Source: an uncultured Bacteroidales bacterium (GTDB lineage Bacteria > Bacteroidota > Bacteroidia > Bacteroidales > Bacteroidaceae). From it: a stretch of DNA of 60,061 nt. The notes beneath the pieces were generated by a model. It had not been told where the DNA came from, searched no databases, and saw only the letters and a list, made by a program, of their open reading frames with translations. Below are positions 41,355 to 50,231 of this stretch, in pieces. Both the position numbers and the translations under genes were made by a program. Where the stretch lies: contig CADCIP010000030.1 in the NCBI GenBank assembly GCA_902801485.1, positions 1 to 60,061 of the forward strand, read 5' to 3'. The first letter of the stretch is position 1, and each line of letters opens with the position of its first letter.

Positions 41355-43841
41355 TTAAGAATTGGCAATGGCATCCCGGACCTTGTCTGATAACTGCTGG
41401 TAGGTGTCTTCTTCTGTGGGCATAATGACAGGAAGGTAGGTTACTGTAATTTTGTTCTTGCCTAAGCGTTTTGTGCTGCGGGGCATAGCTTCGAAAGCAC
41501 CTTCTATACGGACAGGAAGGATGGGGACGTTCAGTTCCTTTGACAGAATGGCGAAGGTCTTCTTAAAGGCTTGCATCTTACCGTCGTGGGTGCGGGCACC
41601 TTCGGGGAAGATAACCAGGTTCTTACCCAGTTTCAGCACCTTGGCCATACGAAGAATGGAATCCTTAAGGTTCTGGTGCTGCATCAGAATGACATTATTG
41701 TGGCGCGCCATCAACTGCAGAGGGTAACCTTTGATATGTTCTTCCGTTGCGTAGTAGTAGGTTTTTTGCATTGTTTCTTCATTCAGTCCTGCTACGCAGA
41801 TATTGCCGTCGATGGCACTCTGGTGATTCGGAGCAATAATAAACTGTCCCTCTAACGGGATGTTTTCAATTCCTTTGATTTCCAGTTTGTTATGCTTCTT
41901 TAGGAATTTGTGCATCAATCTTACAAACTTGGTATGAATGGGCCAAGTAGAGGCGATGTTCAGGTAAGATGTATCAGACGAAAGGATGGCATTCCAGTCG
42001 GTGTTTTCTACCTCTGAGCGGGTCTTGTACTGCGCTATGTAATCGGCTATTTCCTGTATGTTGGCATATTGCGCAAAGGTGCTGGATTTCATCTGTACGC
42101 CAAAGGTACGTTCTATGAACCCTTCCAAGCCCACACAATCGAGGGAGTCGAAGGCTAAATCCGTCTCTATATGGCTTGTAGGCTTGACGGTTACCTTCTT
42201 CTCCTCCTCGATGTACTCCCTAAGAATCTTCATCTCGGGAGTCTCTCTGACTTTAAACTTATCTTTGGGTTGTACTTCAGTCGTAGCGGCATCCTTTATC
42301 AGGTCTTTCAGCTTAAAGCGCTGCAGCTTGTCTAATTTTGTTCTTGGAAGACTTCCTCTATAGACAAAGAGGCTCATTAACTTCTTGTAATTGACAACTG
42401 TCTTGTTGTAGGGCTCTATCACCAGACGCTTCAGCTGTTCCTCTGCTTCAGCATCCGAAAGGTTGGCTGCCCATTCCTCCTTAGGCACGATAATGGCACG
42501 CAGCATATCTCCGTCCTGTGTTACGGCAACCTCCTTCACGTACTGGTCGTACTTCTCTAATTTGTATTCCAACTCGGCTGGCTGGATGTTCTTGCCGTTG
42601 GAGAGAACAATGATTTCCTTGGAACGTCCTGTAATATGGATACGACCTATTTCGTCCAGGTAACCTAAGTCGCCCGTATGAACATATCCGTCTTTGTCTA
42701 TCACCTGAGCCGTCTCTTCGGGGCGGTTGTAATAGCCCAGCATCACGTTGGGACCCTTTACGCAGATTTCGCCGTTCACAATCTTCACATCAACGGTTGA
42801 CATGGGCAAACCCACACATCCGGGAATGACATCGCCCGGACGAGTGAAGGAAATGATAGGAGCAGTTTCCGTCATTCCATATCCCTCGAGCATGGTTATA
42901 CCGAGGGTACGCAGGCCGTTGCCTACTTCGGTGTCCAATGATGCACCGCCGCTGACACAATAGGTGAGGTTGCCGCCCAACTTCTGATGCACGGCCTTAA
43001 AGATGATGCGCGAAAACCTGGGGCTGTTGACTACCTCGCAGAGTTTGAAGAGCGCACGTGCAACGGGACTGGCGTCAATCTTCTTCTTGATGCCCAGATA
43101 GATGGTTGTCCACAGACGGGGTACGCCCACAAAGATGGCTATCTTGCCCCTAACCAGTGTATCCATAATGTCGGGCCCTGAAAGAGTGGGGCAGATGGCT
43201 ACACCACCGCCTGCCAGAACAGGCATGATAACTGTTCCTACCAAAGGCAGCACATGATGCAAGGGCAACAGGATAAGTGTACGGCGCGTGCTGTCGAAGA
43301 TAGGCACATCCACCGTCACGCTGTGACAGTTGGCATACAGGTTGGCATACGATATCATTACCCCTTTGGGTGAACCTGTTGTTCCAGAGGTATAGATGAT
43401 AAGTGCCATATCCTTGTTCTCAGCCGTAAAGATGCCGTCCTCTTGTATGTATAGTTTACCTTCCCTTTGGGGACAGGAAACTTGTTCGTAGTCGTCAATC
43501 AGCAGAATCTGTATGGGCAGACCAGATTCCTTTACTGCTTCCTCGGCAACGCTAAGGCGTTCTTTGGAAGTCCAGATACATTGTGGCTTACAGTCCTTTA
43601 GGATATACACAACATCCGAAACCGTAGATGATGCATCCACGGGAACTGCTACGCCCTTGTTCTGCCAAATGGAGAAGAAGGCATAGATCCAGCCTTCGCG
43701 GTTTTCTGAGAAGATTAGTGTTCTGTCGCCCTTGTTTTGGGGTGTATATTTAGAAAAGAGGTTGATGTAGTCTAACAACTGAGTGAAGGTGATATTACGC
43801 TCCTTCGCCATAATGGCTATGTTCTGGAATTCCTTTATCAT
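41355..43841 (-). CDS. AMP-ligase/acyl-carrier/PlsC acyltransferase fusion
   Basis: The 828-residue protein joins three activities. Residues about 15-520 are an acyl-CoA/acyl-ACP synthetase (AMP-binding motif YTSGTTGSPKG at 150-160, EGYGMTETAP, HTGDLGYLDE). About 540-605 is an acyl carrier domain with the phosphopantetheine site DSL (Ser566). About 645-828 is a PlsC-type acyltransferase (NHQSAID at 672-678 and FPEGART). Such proteins may activate free fatty acid, hold it on their own carrier and transfer it to a lysophospholipid, recycling membrane lipid (inference). No transmembrane segment is obvious. A -7 box (TACCTTTG) lies on the minus strand at 43892-43885. Confidence 0.87.
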   Translation of the reverse strand: MIKEFQNIAIMAKERNITFTQLLDYINLFSKYTPQNKGDRTLIFSENREGWIYAFFSIWQNKGVAVPVDASSTVSDVVYILKDCKPQCIWTSKERLSVAEEAVKESGLPIQILLIDDYEQVSCPQREGKLYIQEDGIFTAENKDMALIIYTSGTTGSPKGVMISYANLYANCHSVTVDVPIFDSTRRTLILLPLHHVLPLVGTVIMPVLAGGGVAICPTLSGPDIMDTLVRGKIAIFVGVPRLWTTIYLGIKKKIDASPVARALFKLCEVVNSPRFSRIIFKAVHQKLGGNLTYCVSGGASLDTEVGNGLRTLGITMLEGYGMTETAPIISFTRPGDVIPGCVGLPMSTVDVKIVNGEICVKGPNVMLGYYNRPEETAQVIDKDGYVHTGDLGYLDEIGRIHITGRSKEIIVLSNGKNIQPAELEYKLEKYDQYVKEVAVTQDGDMLRAIIVPKEEWAANLSDAEAEEQLKRLVIEPYNKTVVNYKKLMSLFVYRGSLPRTKLDKLQRFKLKDLIKDAATTEVQPKDKFKVRETPEMKILREYIEEEKKVTVKPTSHIETDLAFDSLDCVGLEGFIERTFGVQMKSSTFAQYANIQEIADYIAQYKTRSEVENTDWNAILSSDTSYLNIASTWPIHTKFVRLMHKFLKKHNKLEIKGIENIPLEGQFIIAPNHQSAIDGNICVAGLNEETMQKTYYYATEEHIKGYPLQLMARHNNVILMQHQNLKDSILRMAKVLKLGKNLVIFPEGARTHDGKMQAFKKTFAILSKELNVPILPVRIEGAFEAMPRSTKRLGKNKITVTYLPVIMPTEEDTYQQLSDKVRDAIANS

Positions 43842-43884
43842 GTTGGTATATTTTATATATATGATATATCTGTAGAAAACGTTG

Positions 43885-43892
43885 CAAAGGTA
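43885..43892 (-). promoter_or_regulatory. -7 element of the AMP-ligase fusion gene
   Basis: TACCTTTG on the minus strand matches the consensus 44 bp before the ATG. No -33 element is clear. Confidence 0.5.
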
Positions 43893-43987
43893 AGCTATTT
43901 CTCTGCAATAGACGAAGGAAAATCCTATATATTGTATTAAATTCTATGATATTTGCGTGTTTTGTCCTATATCCGAAATAAAAAGTG

Positions 43988-44842
43988 CTATTTCAGATTC
44001 ATTCGGTAATCCTGAGGTGTGAAACCGATTTTCTGTCGGAAAACACGAATGAAATACGACGGGTCATCAAAACCCACTTCATGTGCAATTACCTGAATGC
44101 TATAGTTTGTGGTCATGAGCAGCCGCTGGGCACACTGGATTTTCGTGCGCAGGATGTACTGCAGGGGTGAAGTGCCCAGTTTCTCGCGGAACAGTCTTTC
44201 GAGATGCGATTTCGTGAGGCAGACCATATTGGCCAGCGTTTCTGTCTCTATCACCTTTCCGACGTTTTCCTTTACGTAGTCGATTACCTTCAGCAACCGT
44301 TCGTCCATCTCCTCAATCTTCTGCGCCTTTGCCATAAAGAACGAGGCTACTATCCATACAAAGCCCTGCAGCTGCATTTTCTGCGCTCGGTCCATCTGGG
44401 CATATCGGATAGCGTATTCGCGATAGGATGGGTGGGCATAGAAATCCTCGGCGCTGGCGTATGGCAGTGTCAGTTCAGGATAATAGTTGCAGTAGTTCTC
44501 GAAAAGCAGATCGATGGCTTGGTTAGCTTCCACCTCGTAGGGGAAGGAATAGAGGTCGAAGATATCCGACTGGGTTCCGTACCGTTCATAGACAAACAGG
44601 TAGTAGAACCTGAGTCCGCTCTGGCATGTCATACTGTGAGGCATAAAACTGGGTACCAGATACATGTTTCCGGGCTTCATTGTCAGTTCTGCCTCTGGGG
44701 TGCTAATGGTTCCTTCGCCCTCCTTCACATAATACAGGCGGGCGAAAGGGGAGGAGAGGCCTTTTCCTTCCCAATGCTGACTTACCTGAGCGTACCCCGC
44801 ATTCAGCACACAGATATTAACGAGTTCCAGATCAGTTTTCAT
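43988..44842 (-). CDS. AraC-family transcription regulator
   Basis: The 284-residue protein has an N-terminal cupin-like sensor (PFARLYYVKEGEGTI, MKPGNMYLVPSFMPHSM) and two C-terminal helix-turn-helix motifs (TLANMVCLTKSHLERLFREK and IQVIAHEVGFDDPSYFIRVF), the AraC/XylS layout. Such proteins usually activate sugar-use genes when bound to a ligand. The ATG at 44842 is preferred; a TTG further up overlaps TATCTTTA, a near-consensus -7 box. It is not next to a sugar gene, but carbohydrate operons lie within 4 kb, so it may act on them. Confidence 0.87.
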   Translation of the reverse strand: MKTDLELVNICVLNAGYAQVSQHWEGKGLSSPFARLYYVKEGEGTISTPEAELTMKPGNMYLVPSFMPHSMTCQSGLRFYYLFVYERYGTQSDIFDLYSFPYEVEANQAIDLLFENYCNYYPELTLPYASAEDFYAHPSYREYAIRYAQMDRAQKMQLQGFVWIVASFFMAKAQKIEEMDERLLKVIDYVKENVGKVIETETLANMVCLTKSHLERLFREKLGTSPLQYILRTKIQCAQRLLMTTNYSIQVIAHEVGFDDPSYFIRVFRQKIGFTPQDYRMNLK

Positions 44843-44936
44843 CGTTTCTTGTGTAAAGATACGAAAAGTCGCTCGCAAAACAAGAAGAAATCATTATTTT
44901 TTTTGCATAAAAGATGTTTCGTTAAAAGTAAAAAGC

Positions 44937-44944
44937 TATATTTG
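44937..44944 (+). promoter_or_regulatory. -7 element of the HerA-like ATPase gene
   Basis: TATATTTG fits the consensus 29 bp before the ATG at 44973. The divergent AraC gene starts 131 bp away. Confidence 0.5.
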
Positions 44945-44972
44945 CAACATCAAACCTTATAAATAAGTCGTT

Positions 44973-46568
44973 ATGTACACTTCGGACAATAAATTATATG
45001 TGGCACATGGTTCTAATGGACCTATATGCCTTTGTGGTAAGATGGCCAACCGCCACGGTCTGATAGCAGGTGCTACGGGAACCGGAAAGACGGTGACGCT
45101 GCAGGTGCTGGCCGAGACTTTTTCCCAGGCTGGTGTTCCCTGTTTTATGGCTGATATGAAGGGCGACCTGTCCGGTATCAGCCAGACAGGTCAGCTAACA
45201 GGATTTATAGAGAAACGATGTGCCGAGTTCGGTATTGAGAATCCGCCGTTCAGCGGAAGTCCCGTCTGTTTCTATGATGTGTTTGGCGAGCAGGGACATC
45301 CCATGCGTACCACCATCTCGAATATGGGGCCGGAACTGATGTCGCGTCTGATGGAGCTGAACGAGGTGCAGGCCGGCGTGATGACTATCCTTTTTAAAGT
45401 GGCCGACGAACGGGGTTTGCTGTTACTTGACTTGAAGGACTTACGCGCCATGCTGACCTACATTGCCGACCATGCATCGGAACTGACCAAGAAGTACGGT
45501 AATGTATCTACTGCCAGTGTGGGCGCTATCCAGCGGGCCTTGCTTGCATTGGAGAATCAGGGAGCCGACAAGTTCTTCGGCGAACCTGCCTTCGACATCA
45601 TGGACCTGCTGCAATGCCGTGCCGACGGCAAGGGCATCATGAATGTGCTGGCAGCCGACAAGCTGATGCTGAATCCCAAGCTGTATTCCACTTTCCTGCT
45701 CTGGCTGTTGTCCGACCTCTATGTACGTCTCCCTGAGGTGGGCGATCAGGAGTTGCCCCGTCTGGTATTCTTCTTTGACGAAGCCCATACCTTATTTACC
45801 GATACACCCAAGAGTCTGGTAGATAAGATTGAACAGGTAGTCCGACTGATTCGCAGTAAGGGTGTTGGTGTTTACTTTGTTACACAGAATCCTACAGATA
45901 TACCCGATTCTGTACTGGCTCAGTTGGGTAACCGCGTACAGCATGCCCTACGTGCCTTTACACCCAAGGAACAGAAGAATGTGAAGGCTGCTGCCGAGAC
46001 ATTCCGTGCCAATCCCGACTTCAAGACAGAAGATGCCATTATGGAACTGGGAACGGGTGAAGCCCTTGTTTCCTTCTTAGATGAAAAGGGAACGCCCAAT
46101 ATTGTGGAGCGTGCAAAGATACTGTTCCCGCTTAGTCAGATTGGTGCCATAACAGAGGGGCAGCGTGACCAGATTGTGAAGTCTTCGCGCATCTTCGGCA
46201 AGTATGATACCATGATTGACCGCGAGAGTGCCTTTGAAGTTCTGTTGGCAGAAAGCGAAGAAGCCTCACCCCAACCCTCTCCAACGGGAGAGGGAGAAGA
46301 GACTCCAACAAATACTTCATCCTCAGGGGAGGCGAAGGGGAGCTCTAAGGGCTCTTGGAAGAAAAGCTTCCTTGGCAAGATACTCATGGCCGTTATTACC
46401 AGTGTGACGGCTGCCTTAGGAACACATGTAGCCAATACCGTTACGGGTAAAAAGAGCCGTTCTAAAGACTCCATCGGCAAGAAGGTGACCAAGAGTGCAG
46501 TAAGCACAGCCACACGAACAGCAACCCGGGAACTGACACGCAGTATCCTAGGAAACCTGATAAAATGA
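44973..46568 (+). CDS. HerA/DUF853-type P-loop ATPase
   Basis: The 531-residue protein has Walker A GATGTGKT (residues 33-40) and Walker [10 protein letters not shown] (about 265-273), followed by [18 protein letters not shown], as in DUF853 proteins related to HerA/FtsK DNA translocases. Its role is uncertain; relatives are poorly studied. Residues about 430-459 are a low-complexity linker ([13 protein letters not shown]) produced by an in-frame palindromic repeat. The end (about 465-531) is basic with a possible hydrophobic stretch ([16 protein letters not shown]), perhaps a membrane anchor. It ends in a terminator shared with the GH127 gene. Confidence 0.8.
   Translation: MYTSDNKLYVAHGSNGPICLCGKMANRHGLIAGATGTGKTVTLQVLAETFSQAGVPCFMADMKGDLSGISQTGQLTGFIEKRCAEFGIENPPFSGSPVCFYDVFGEQGHPMRTTISNMGPELMSRLMELNEVQAGVMTILFKVADERGLLLLDLKDLRAMLTYIADHASELTKKYGNVSTASVGAIQRALLALENQGADKFFGEPAFDIMDLLQCRADGKGIMNVLAADKLMLNPKLYSTFLLWLLSDLYVRLPEVGDQELPRLVFFFDEAHTLFTDTPKSLVDKIEQVVRLIRSKGVGVYFVTQNPTDIPDSVLAQLGNRVQHALRAFTPKEQKNVKAAAETFRANPDFKTEDAIMELGTGEALVSFLDEKGTPNIVERAKILFPLSQIGAITEGQRDQIVKSSRIFGKYDTMIDRESAFEVLLAESEEASPQPSPTGEGEETPTNTSSSGEAKGSSKGSWKKSFLGKILMAVITSVTAALGTHVANTVTGKKSRSKDSIGKKVTKSAVSTATRTATRELTRSILGNLIK
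46265..46345. repeat. C-rich palindromic repeat pair inside the HerA-like gene
   Basis: CCCTCTCC and GGAGAGGG (46275-46294) form a perfect 8-bp stem, and a related purine-rich block (AGGGGAGGCGAAGGGGAGC) follows near 46325-46343. Together they add about 28 codons without breaking the frame. Confidence 0.65.
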
Positions 46569-46572
46569 TGAT

Positions 46573-46606
46573 AAAAAAAGTGATGCCCGACGGCATCACT
46601 TTTTTT
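46573..46606. terminator. Bidirectional terminator between HerA-like and GH127 genes
   Basis: AAAAAAAGTGATGCC and GGCATCACTTTTTTT form a perfect 15-bp stem with a 4-nt loop. The stop codon and last lysine codons of GH127 lie inside the stem. Confidence 0.9.
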
Positions 46607-48581
46607 CTGGTATCCATACGCGCATATTGCCTTTGCCTCTGTGGCACCAGGCGTAGTAGGGGATGAGTGTCAGACCTGTGTCTTTGGTGACAAGGGTGGT
46701 GACGGGTGTGCCGGCAATCTTTGTCTGGCCTGTCCTGAACTGCGTATCAGTGCTAATCTTTGCTTCCTTGATATTAATGGTATTATCCGGATGCTCGATG
46801 CAGTAAACCAGCGGACCGCGCTCTACACATAGCATACCACGGTCAGCTTCAACATTCTCGTTGGCACGAATGGTACGAGGCTCCATATCAAAGTGAATCT
46901 TTATCTTATCGCCCTTCTTCCACTTACCACCGATGTATAAATATCCGTCGGGCTCTATATTAGTGTTGAAATATAAAAATGGACGGTTATTTACGCTGAC
47001 TTTTGGAAGGCTGAACTGCTTGCCGTCGGCGAAAGTGTAGAGATCGGAGGGTACGACTTGGTTGCGTGCCCAGCCGGGGATGCGAATCATGAAGCTGAAT
47101 TCGCCTGACTGGTTCTCCTCAACTTTCAGCGTGATATCGCCGTTCCAAGGGTAATCTGTTGTCTGACTTAATACAACCTTCTTGCCACCTACATTCAGCG
47201 TGGATGTGTTCGACAGGAAAAGGTTCACATAGACAGCAGGCGTATTATTGATCGCTTTTTCTTTAACGGCATAGACATAGCCTGGCAGCGACGGGATGAA
47301 GCGGCAGATATTGCTCGGGCAGCAGGCACAGCCGAACCAAGGCTGGCGCTCGTGCTGACCCTCAGACTCCAGCGGGTTGGGGTAGAAGAAGCCGTCACCC
47401 TCTAATGAAACACCGCTGAGAAGTCCGTTGTAGAGCGTGCGCTCCAATACATCGTAATATTTAGACTCGCCGTGCAACAGGAACAGGCGGTGGTTGACAT
47501 ATACATTGCCGATAGCGGCACAAGTCTCGCAGTAGGCTGTCATGTTGGGCAGCTCGTAGTTCTTGCCAAAGGCCTCACCGTTGCCCGTAGCACCGATACC
47601 ACCGGTGATGTACAGCTTCTTGGTGACGATATTGTCCCAGATGGCATCTATGGCACGGATGTAATCCTTGTCTCCCGTCAAGGCAGCCACATCGGCCATG
47701 CCTGCATACATATAAGCGGCGCGAACGGCATGACCTACCGCTTCATCCTGTTCCACAACGGGCTTGTGGCTTTGGGAATACTCCTGTTTTACTTTTGTCT
47801 TTCCGCGATAGTCAAGCAGGAACTTCGCTTCATCCAGATATTTCTTATCACCCGTTGCCAGATAGAGTCTTGCCAAGGCCATCTCGGCAATCTGATGACC
47901 AGGTACAACACACGCCTGACCTGGATTAGGTCCCACCTCCTTGCAGACCAAGTCGGCAAATCTGATGGCAATATCCAGGAATTTACGGCTCCCTGTAGCC
48001 TGATAATGCGCAACGGCACCCTCGACCATGTGGCCAAGATTGTATAACTCGTGGCTTCCCTGTTCCTCGCTGCTCCAGCGTGTCATTCCCGACCAGTCGT
48101 GCGGATGCTGAGGGTTCTGTGTCCGGGCTGTATACAGGTATCCGTCGGGTTCCTGGGCAGAGGCTATGACGTTCAGAACAGAGTCGATATAAGCGGCCAA
48201 CTTCTTATCAGGATATGTCTGAAGAATATAGCTGGCACCCTCGATGGTCTTGTAGGGATCTGTATCATCGAAAGGGAAAGTCCCTTTCTTTATTTCAAAG
48301 ACTTTGGAAGGGTCTTTAAGATGAATCGCAGCATTAGAGAAATTGGCATAACGCTTTGATTCTTCACACTTTGAGAATGCCAGAGGAATGGTTACATTTC
48401 TGCTGGCCTCCAGTCTCTGCCCCCAGAATGTGTTAGGAGTTACCTTCACCGAAGTAAAGGCTACAGGGTTGATGGGATAACCTTGGTTTAGTTGAGAGTT
48501 TAGAGTTGAGGGTTTAGAGTTAAGGGGTAGCTGTAAGAAAGACAGGGCTACGAATAAGGTGATAATTGTCTTCATGTTCAT
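46596..48581 (-). CDS. Secreted GH127 beta-L-arabinofuranosidase
   Basis: GH127 enzymes remove terminal beta-L-arabinofuranose from plant glycoproteins and pectin with an unusual cysteine nucleophile held by zinc. The 661-residue protein shows the ligands Glu352 and Cys354 (YCETCAAIGN) and Cys420-Cys421 (CACCPSN), in the order Glu-x-Cys ... Cys-Cys known for the family. The alpha/alpha barrel (about 45-430) is followed by beta-sandwich domains. Directly behind the signal peptide, residues 19-32 (SKPSTLNSQLN) are encoded by a simple repeat. It is divergent from the GH30-GH43-GH30-GH5 operon and probably coexpressed. Confidence 0.92.
   Translation of the reverse strand: MNMKTIITLFVALSFLQLPLNSKPSTLNSQLNQGYPINPVAFTSVKVTPNTFWGQRLEASRNVTIPLAFSKCEESKRYANFSNAAIHLKDPSKVFEIKKGTFPFDDTDPYKTIEGASYILQTYPDKKLAAYIDSVLNVIASAQEPDGYLYTARTQNPQHPHDWSGMTRWSSEEQGSHELYNLGHMVEGAVAHYQATGSRKFLDIAIRFADLVCKEVGPNPGQACVVPGHQIAEMALARLYLATGDKKYLDEAKFLLDYRGKTKVKQEYSQSHKPVVEQDEAVGHAVRAAYMYAGMADVAALTGDKDYIRAIDAIWDNIVTKKLYITGGIGATGNGEAFGKNYELPNMTAYCETCAAIGNVYVNHRLFLLHGESKYYDVLERTLYNGLLSGVSLEGDGFFYPNPLESEGQHERQPWFGCACCPSNICRFIPSLPGYVYAVKEKAINNTPAVYVNLFLSNTSTLNVGGKKVVLSQTTDYPWNGDITLKVEENQSGEFSFMIRIPGWARNQVVPSDLYTFADGKQFSLPKVSVNNRPFLYFNTNIEPDGYLYIGGKWKKGDKIKIHFDMEPRTIRANENVEADRGMLCVERGPLVYCIEHPDNTINIKEAKISTDTQFRTGQTKIAGTPVTTLVTKDTGLTLIPYYAWCHRGKGNMRVWIPEKK
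48487..48526. repeat. GTTGAGAGTTTAGAG simple repeat in the GH127 gene
   Basis: The run of GTTGAGAG/GTTTAGAG units encodes the start of the mature GH127 protein. A related repeat of GTTGAAAG units lies in the GPH transporter gene at 57797-57831. Confidence 0.65.
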
Positions 48582-48622
48582 AGTTTTGAGTAAAAATTTG
48601 TCAATAATTATATATTTTTCTG

Positions 48623-48660
48623 CAAAGATAGTAATAATTATCGATTTTTCTGTATTTTTG
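48623..48660. promoter_or_regulatory. Divergent -7 elements for GH127 and the GH30-GH5 operon
   Basis: TATCTTTG on the minus strand (48630-48623) serves GH127, and TATTTTTG on the plus strand (48653-48660) serves the GH30 operon. They are 22 bp apart, so the two units share a regulatory region. Neither has a clear -33 box, which suggests a needed activator. Confidence 0.55.
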
Positions 48661-48681
48661 CAAATAAAAACTAACTAACCG

Positions 48682-50220
48682 ATGAAAACAAGAAAGATTT
48701 TATCTTTTCTTTTTACTCTTACAGTTTCTTGTTCTGTACAATCAAAGACCCTCACCATTATGGTGAATGATACTCGTTATCAGCGGGTTACGGGTTTTGG
48801 AGCAGCCTGCTGTGACGGTGCTATGTGTCCGTACGGTACTGACACCCAACCCGTGAGATTGCTTTATGGTCCGAAATCCAAGATCGGGCTGAACATTATG
48901 CGAATGGAGATTTCTCCCAATTTCGAGGGCGATATCATTGTTCCGGAGTGGGGCAATTATGATTCTCCATACGACTGGCAGGGTTCTGTCCCTTCGGCCA
49001 AATATGTAAAGCAACAAGGTGGAATTGTTTTCGGCACGCCTTGGTCGCCTCCAGGCGAATACAAGACCAACGGTTCTGCTTCCGGCGGTAAGACTGGTGA
49101 TGTTTCAACAAGACAAGAAGGCCGCCTTCGTGAAGACTGCTACGATAAATTCTTCCCTTGGATTAATCAGTTTCTGACGTATATGAAGTCTAAGGGAGTG
49201 CTTGTTGATGCTGTGTCCATTCAGAACGAGCCCGACTGGTGGGTCAACTATTCAGGTTGTCTATATACACCCGAGCAACAGTTGAAACTGGTTAAGAATT
49301 ATGCACACATGCTTGACAGGAAAAAATTCCCTAATGTCCGTCTTATCAGTGCCGAGCCTCTGGGTTTCGACCCCAAGTACTCTAATATGCTTCTGAATGA
49401 TGCGACAGCCCGTGAACAGATTGACATAATTGCCGGTCATCTTTACGGACATCCGCCCTTGGGAAACATGAAGTCTTCTTCTGCCCTGGCAGCCAAATAT
49501 AATAAGGAAGTGTGGATGACAGAACATTCCTCGACAGACCATATTGATCATTTGCCTACCTGGCACGAGCAGTTGCTTTTTGCAGAGGAACTTAACGAAT
49601 GTATGCTGTCCGGATGTACAGGATATATATATTGGTATATGCGCGCACATTGGGCTTTCGTGGGCACAGGCGAGGCGGTAGAACTTGACGGAAAGAAATT
49701 TACCGTTCCCGGTAATGTCAAGAACAAGTTGTTACCGCGTGCTTTCGTTATGTCCCATTTCTCGAAACATGTTACCGGTTCTACCCGTGTGGGGGTTAAG
49801 TCCACAGCCGGCGAAAGCACAGAAGCACCTATTGAGTATTCTGCCTATACCAAAGGTGATTCGATTATTGTTATGGCTATCGATACTACTACAACAGCCT
49901 ACGATCTGAAAATCAAACTGCCTTTCAAGGTGCAGAGCGGAACGCATTTGCTGTCAACAGGTAATGAGACGGCCAACCTCTGTCAGAATAATCCTATCAC
50001 TATCAATGAACCTACACAGGAACTTATCGTCAGCATGCCTGCCCGCAGCCTGAACACTTACATCTTTATGATGGCACCAACAGCGATAAGAAACCTAACC
50101 CCAACCCTCCCCAAAAGCGATGGAGCCATATATAACCTCTCTGGGCGTAAAATGGTAAATGGTAAATTACCCAAAGGTATTTACATCGAGAATGGCAAAA
50201 AAATATATATGAACAGATAA
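48682..50220 (+). CDS. Secreted GH30 glycosidase (xylanase-like)
   Basis: The 512-residue enzyme has a signal peptide, a TIM barrel opening with RYQRVTGFGAACCDGAM, acid/base Glu183 in SIQNEPDWWV and nucleophile Glu281 in MTEHSSTD, and a beta-sandwich side domain. The sequence SIQNEPDW and YTPEQQLKLVKNY resembles the GH30 xylanase subfamily, so arabinoxylan or glucuronoxylan is the likely substrate (inference). The C-terminus holds a C-rich repeat (near residue 472), a TGGTAAA repeat (residues 490-496) and the shared tail (AIYNLSGRK...GIYIENGKK). GH43 follows after 11 bp. Confidence 0.85.
   Translation: MKTRKILSFLFTLTVSCSVQSKTLTIMVNDTRYQRVTGFGAACCDGAMCPYGTDTQPVRLLYGPKSKIGLNIMRMEISPNFEGDIIVPEWGNYDSPYDWQGSVPSAKYVKQQGGIVFGTPWSPPGEYKTNGSASGGKTGDVSTRQEGRLREDCYDKFFPWINQFLTYMKSKGVLVDAVSIQNEPDWWVNYSGCLYTPEQQLKLVKNYAHMLDRKKFPNVRLISAEPLGFDPKYSNMLLNDATAREQIDIIAGHLYGHPPLGNMKSSSALAAKYNKEVWMTEHSSTDHIDHLPTWHEQLLFAEELNECMLSGCTGYIYWYMRAHWAFVGTGEAVELDGKKFTVPGNVKNKLLPRAFVMSHFSKHVTGSTRVGVKSTAGESTEAPIEYSAYTKGDSIIVMAIDTTTTAYDLKIKLPFKVQSGTHLLSTGNETANLCQNNPITINEPTQELIVSMPARSLNTYIFMMAPTAIRNLTPTLPKSDGAIYNLSGRKMVNGKLPKGIYIENGKKIYMNR
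50097..50169. repeat. C-rich and TGGTAAA repeats in the first GH30 gene
   Basis: A short C-rich piece (CCCCAACCCTCCCC, 50099-50112) and a TGGTAAATGGTAAAT run (50153-50167) lie within the C-terminal tail region and keep the frame, encoding NLTPTLPKS and MVNGKL. Confidence 0.55.
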
Positions 50221-50231
50221 ACATCATACAC

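Noticed and set aside
44204-44962. 252-codon frame antisense to the AraC gene
   Set aside because: No domain or signal; it runs through the AraC promoter region and the sense gene is clear.
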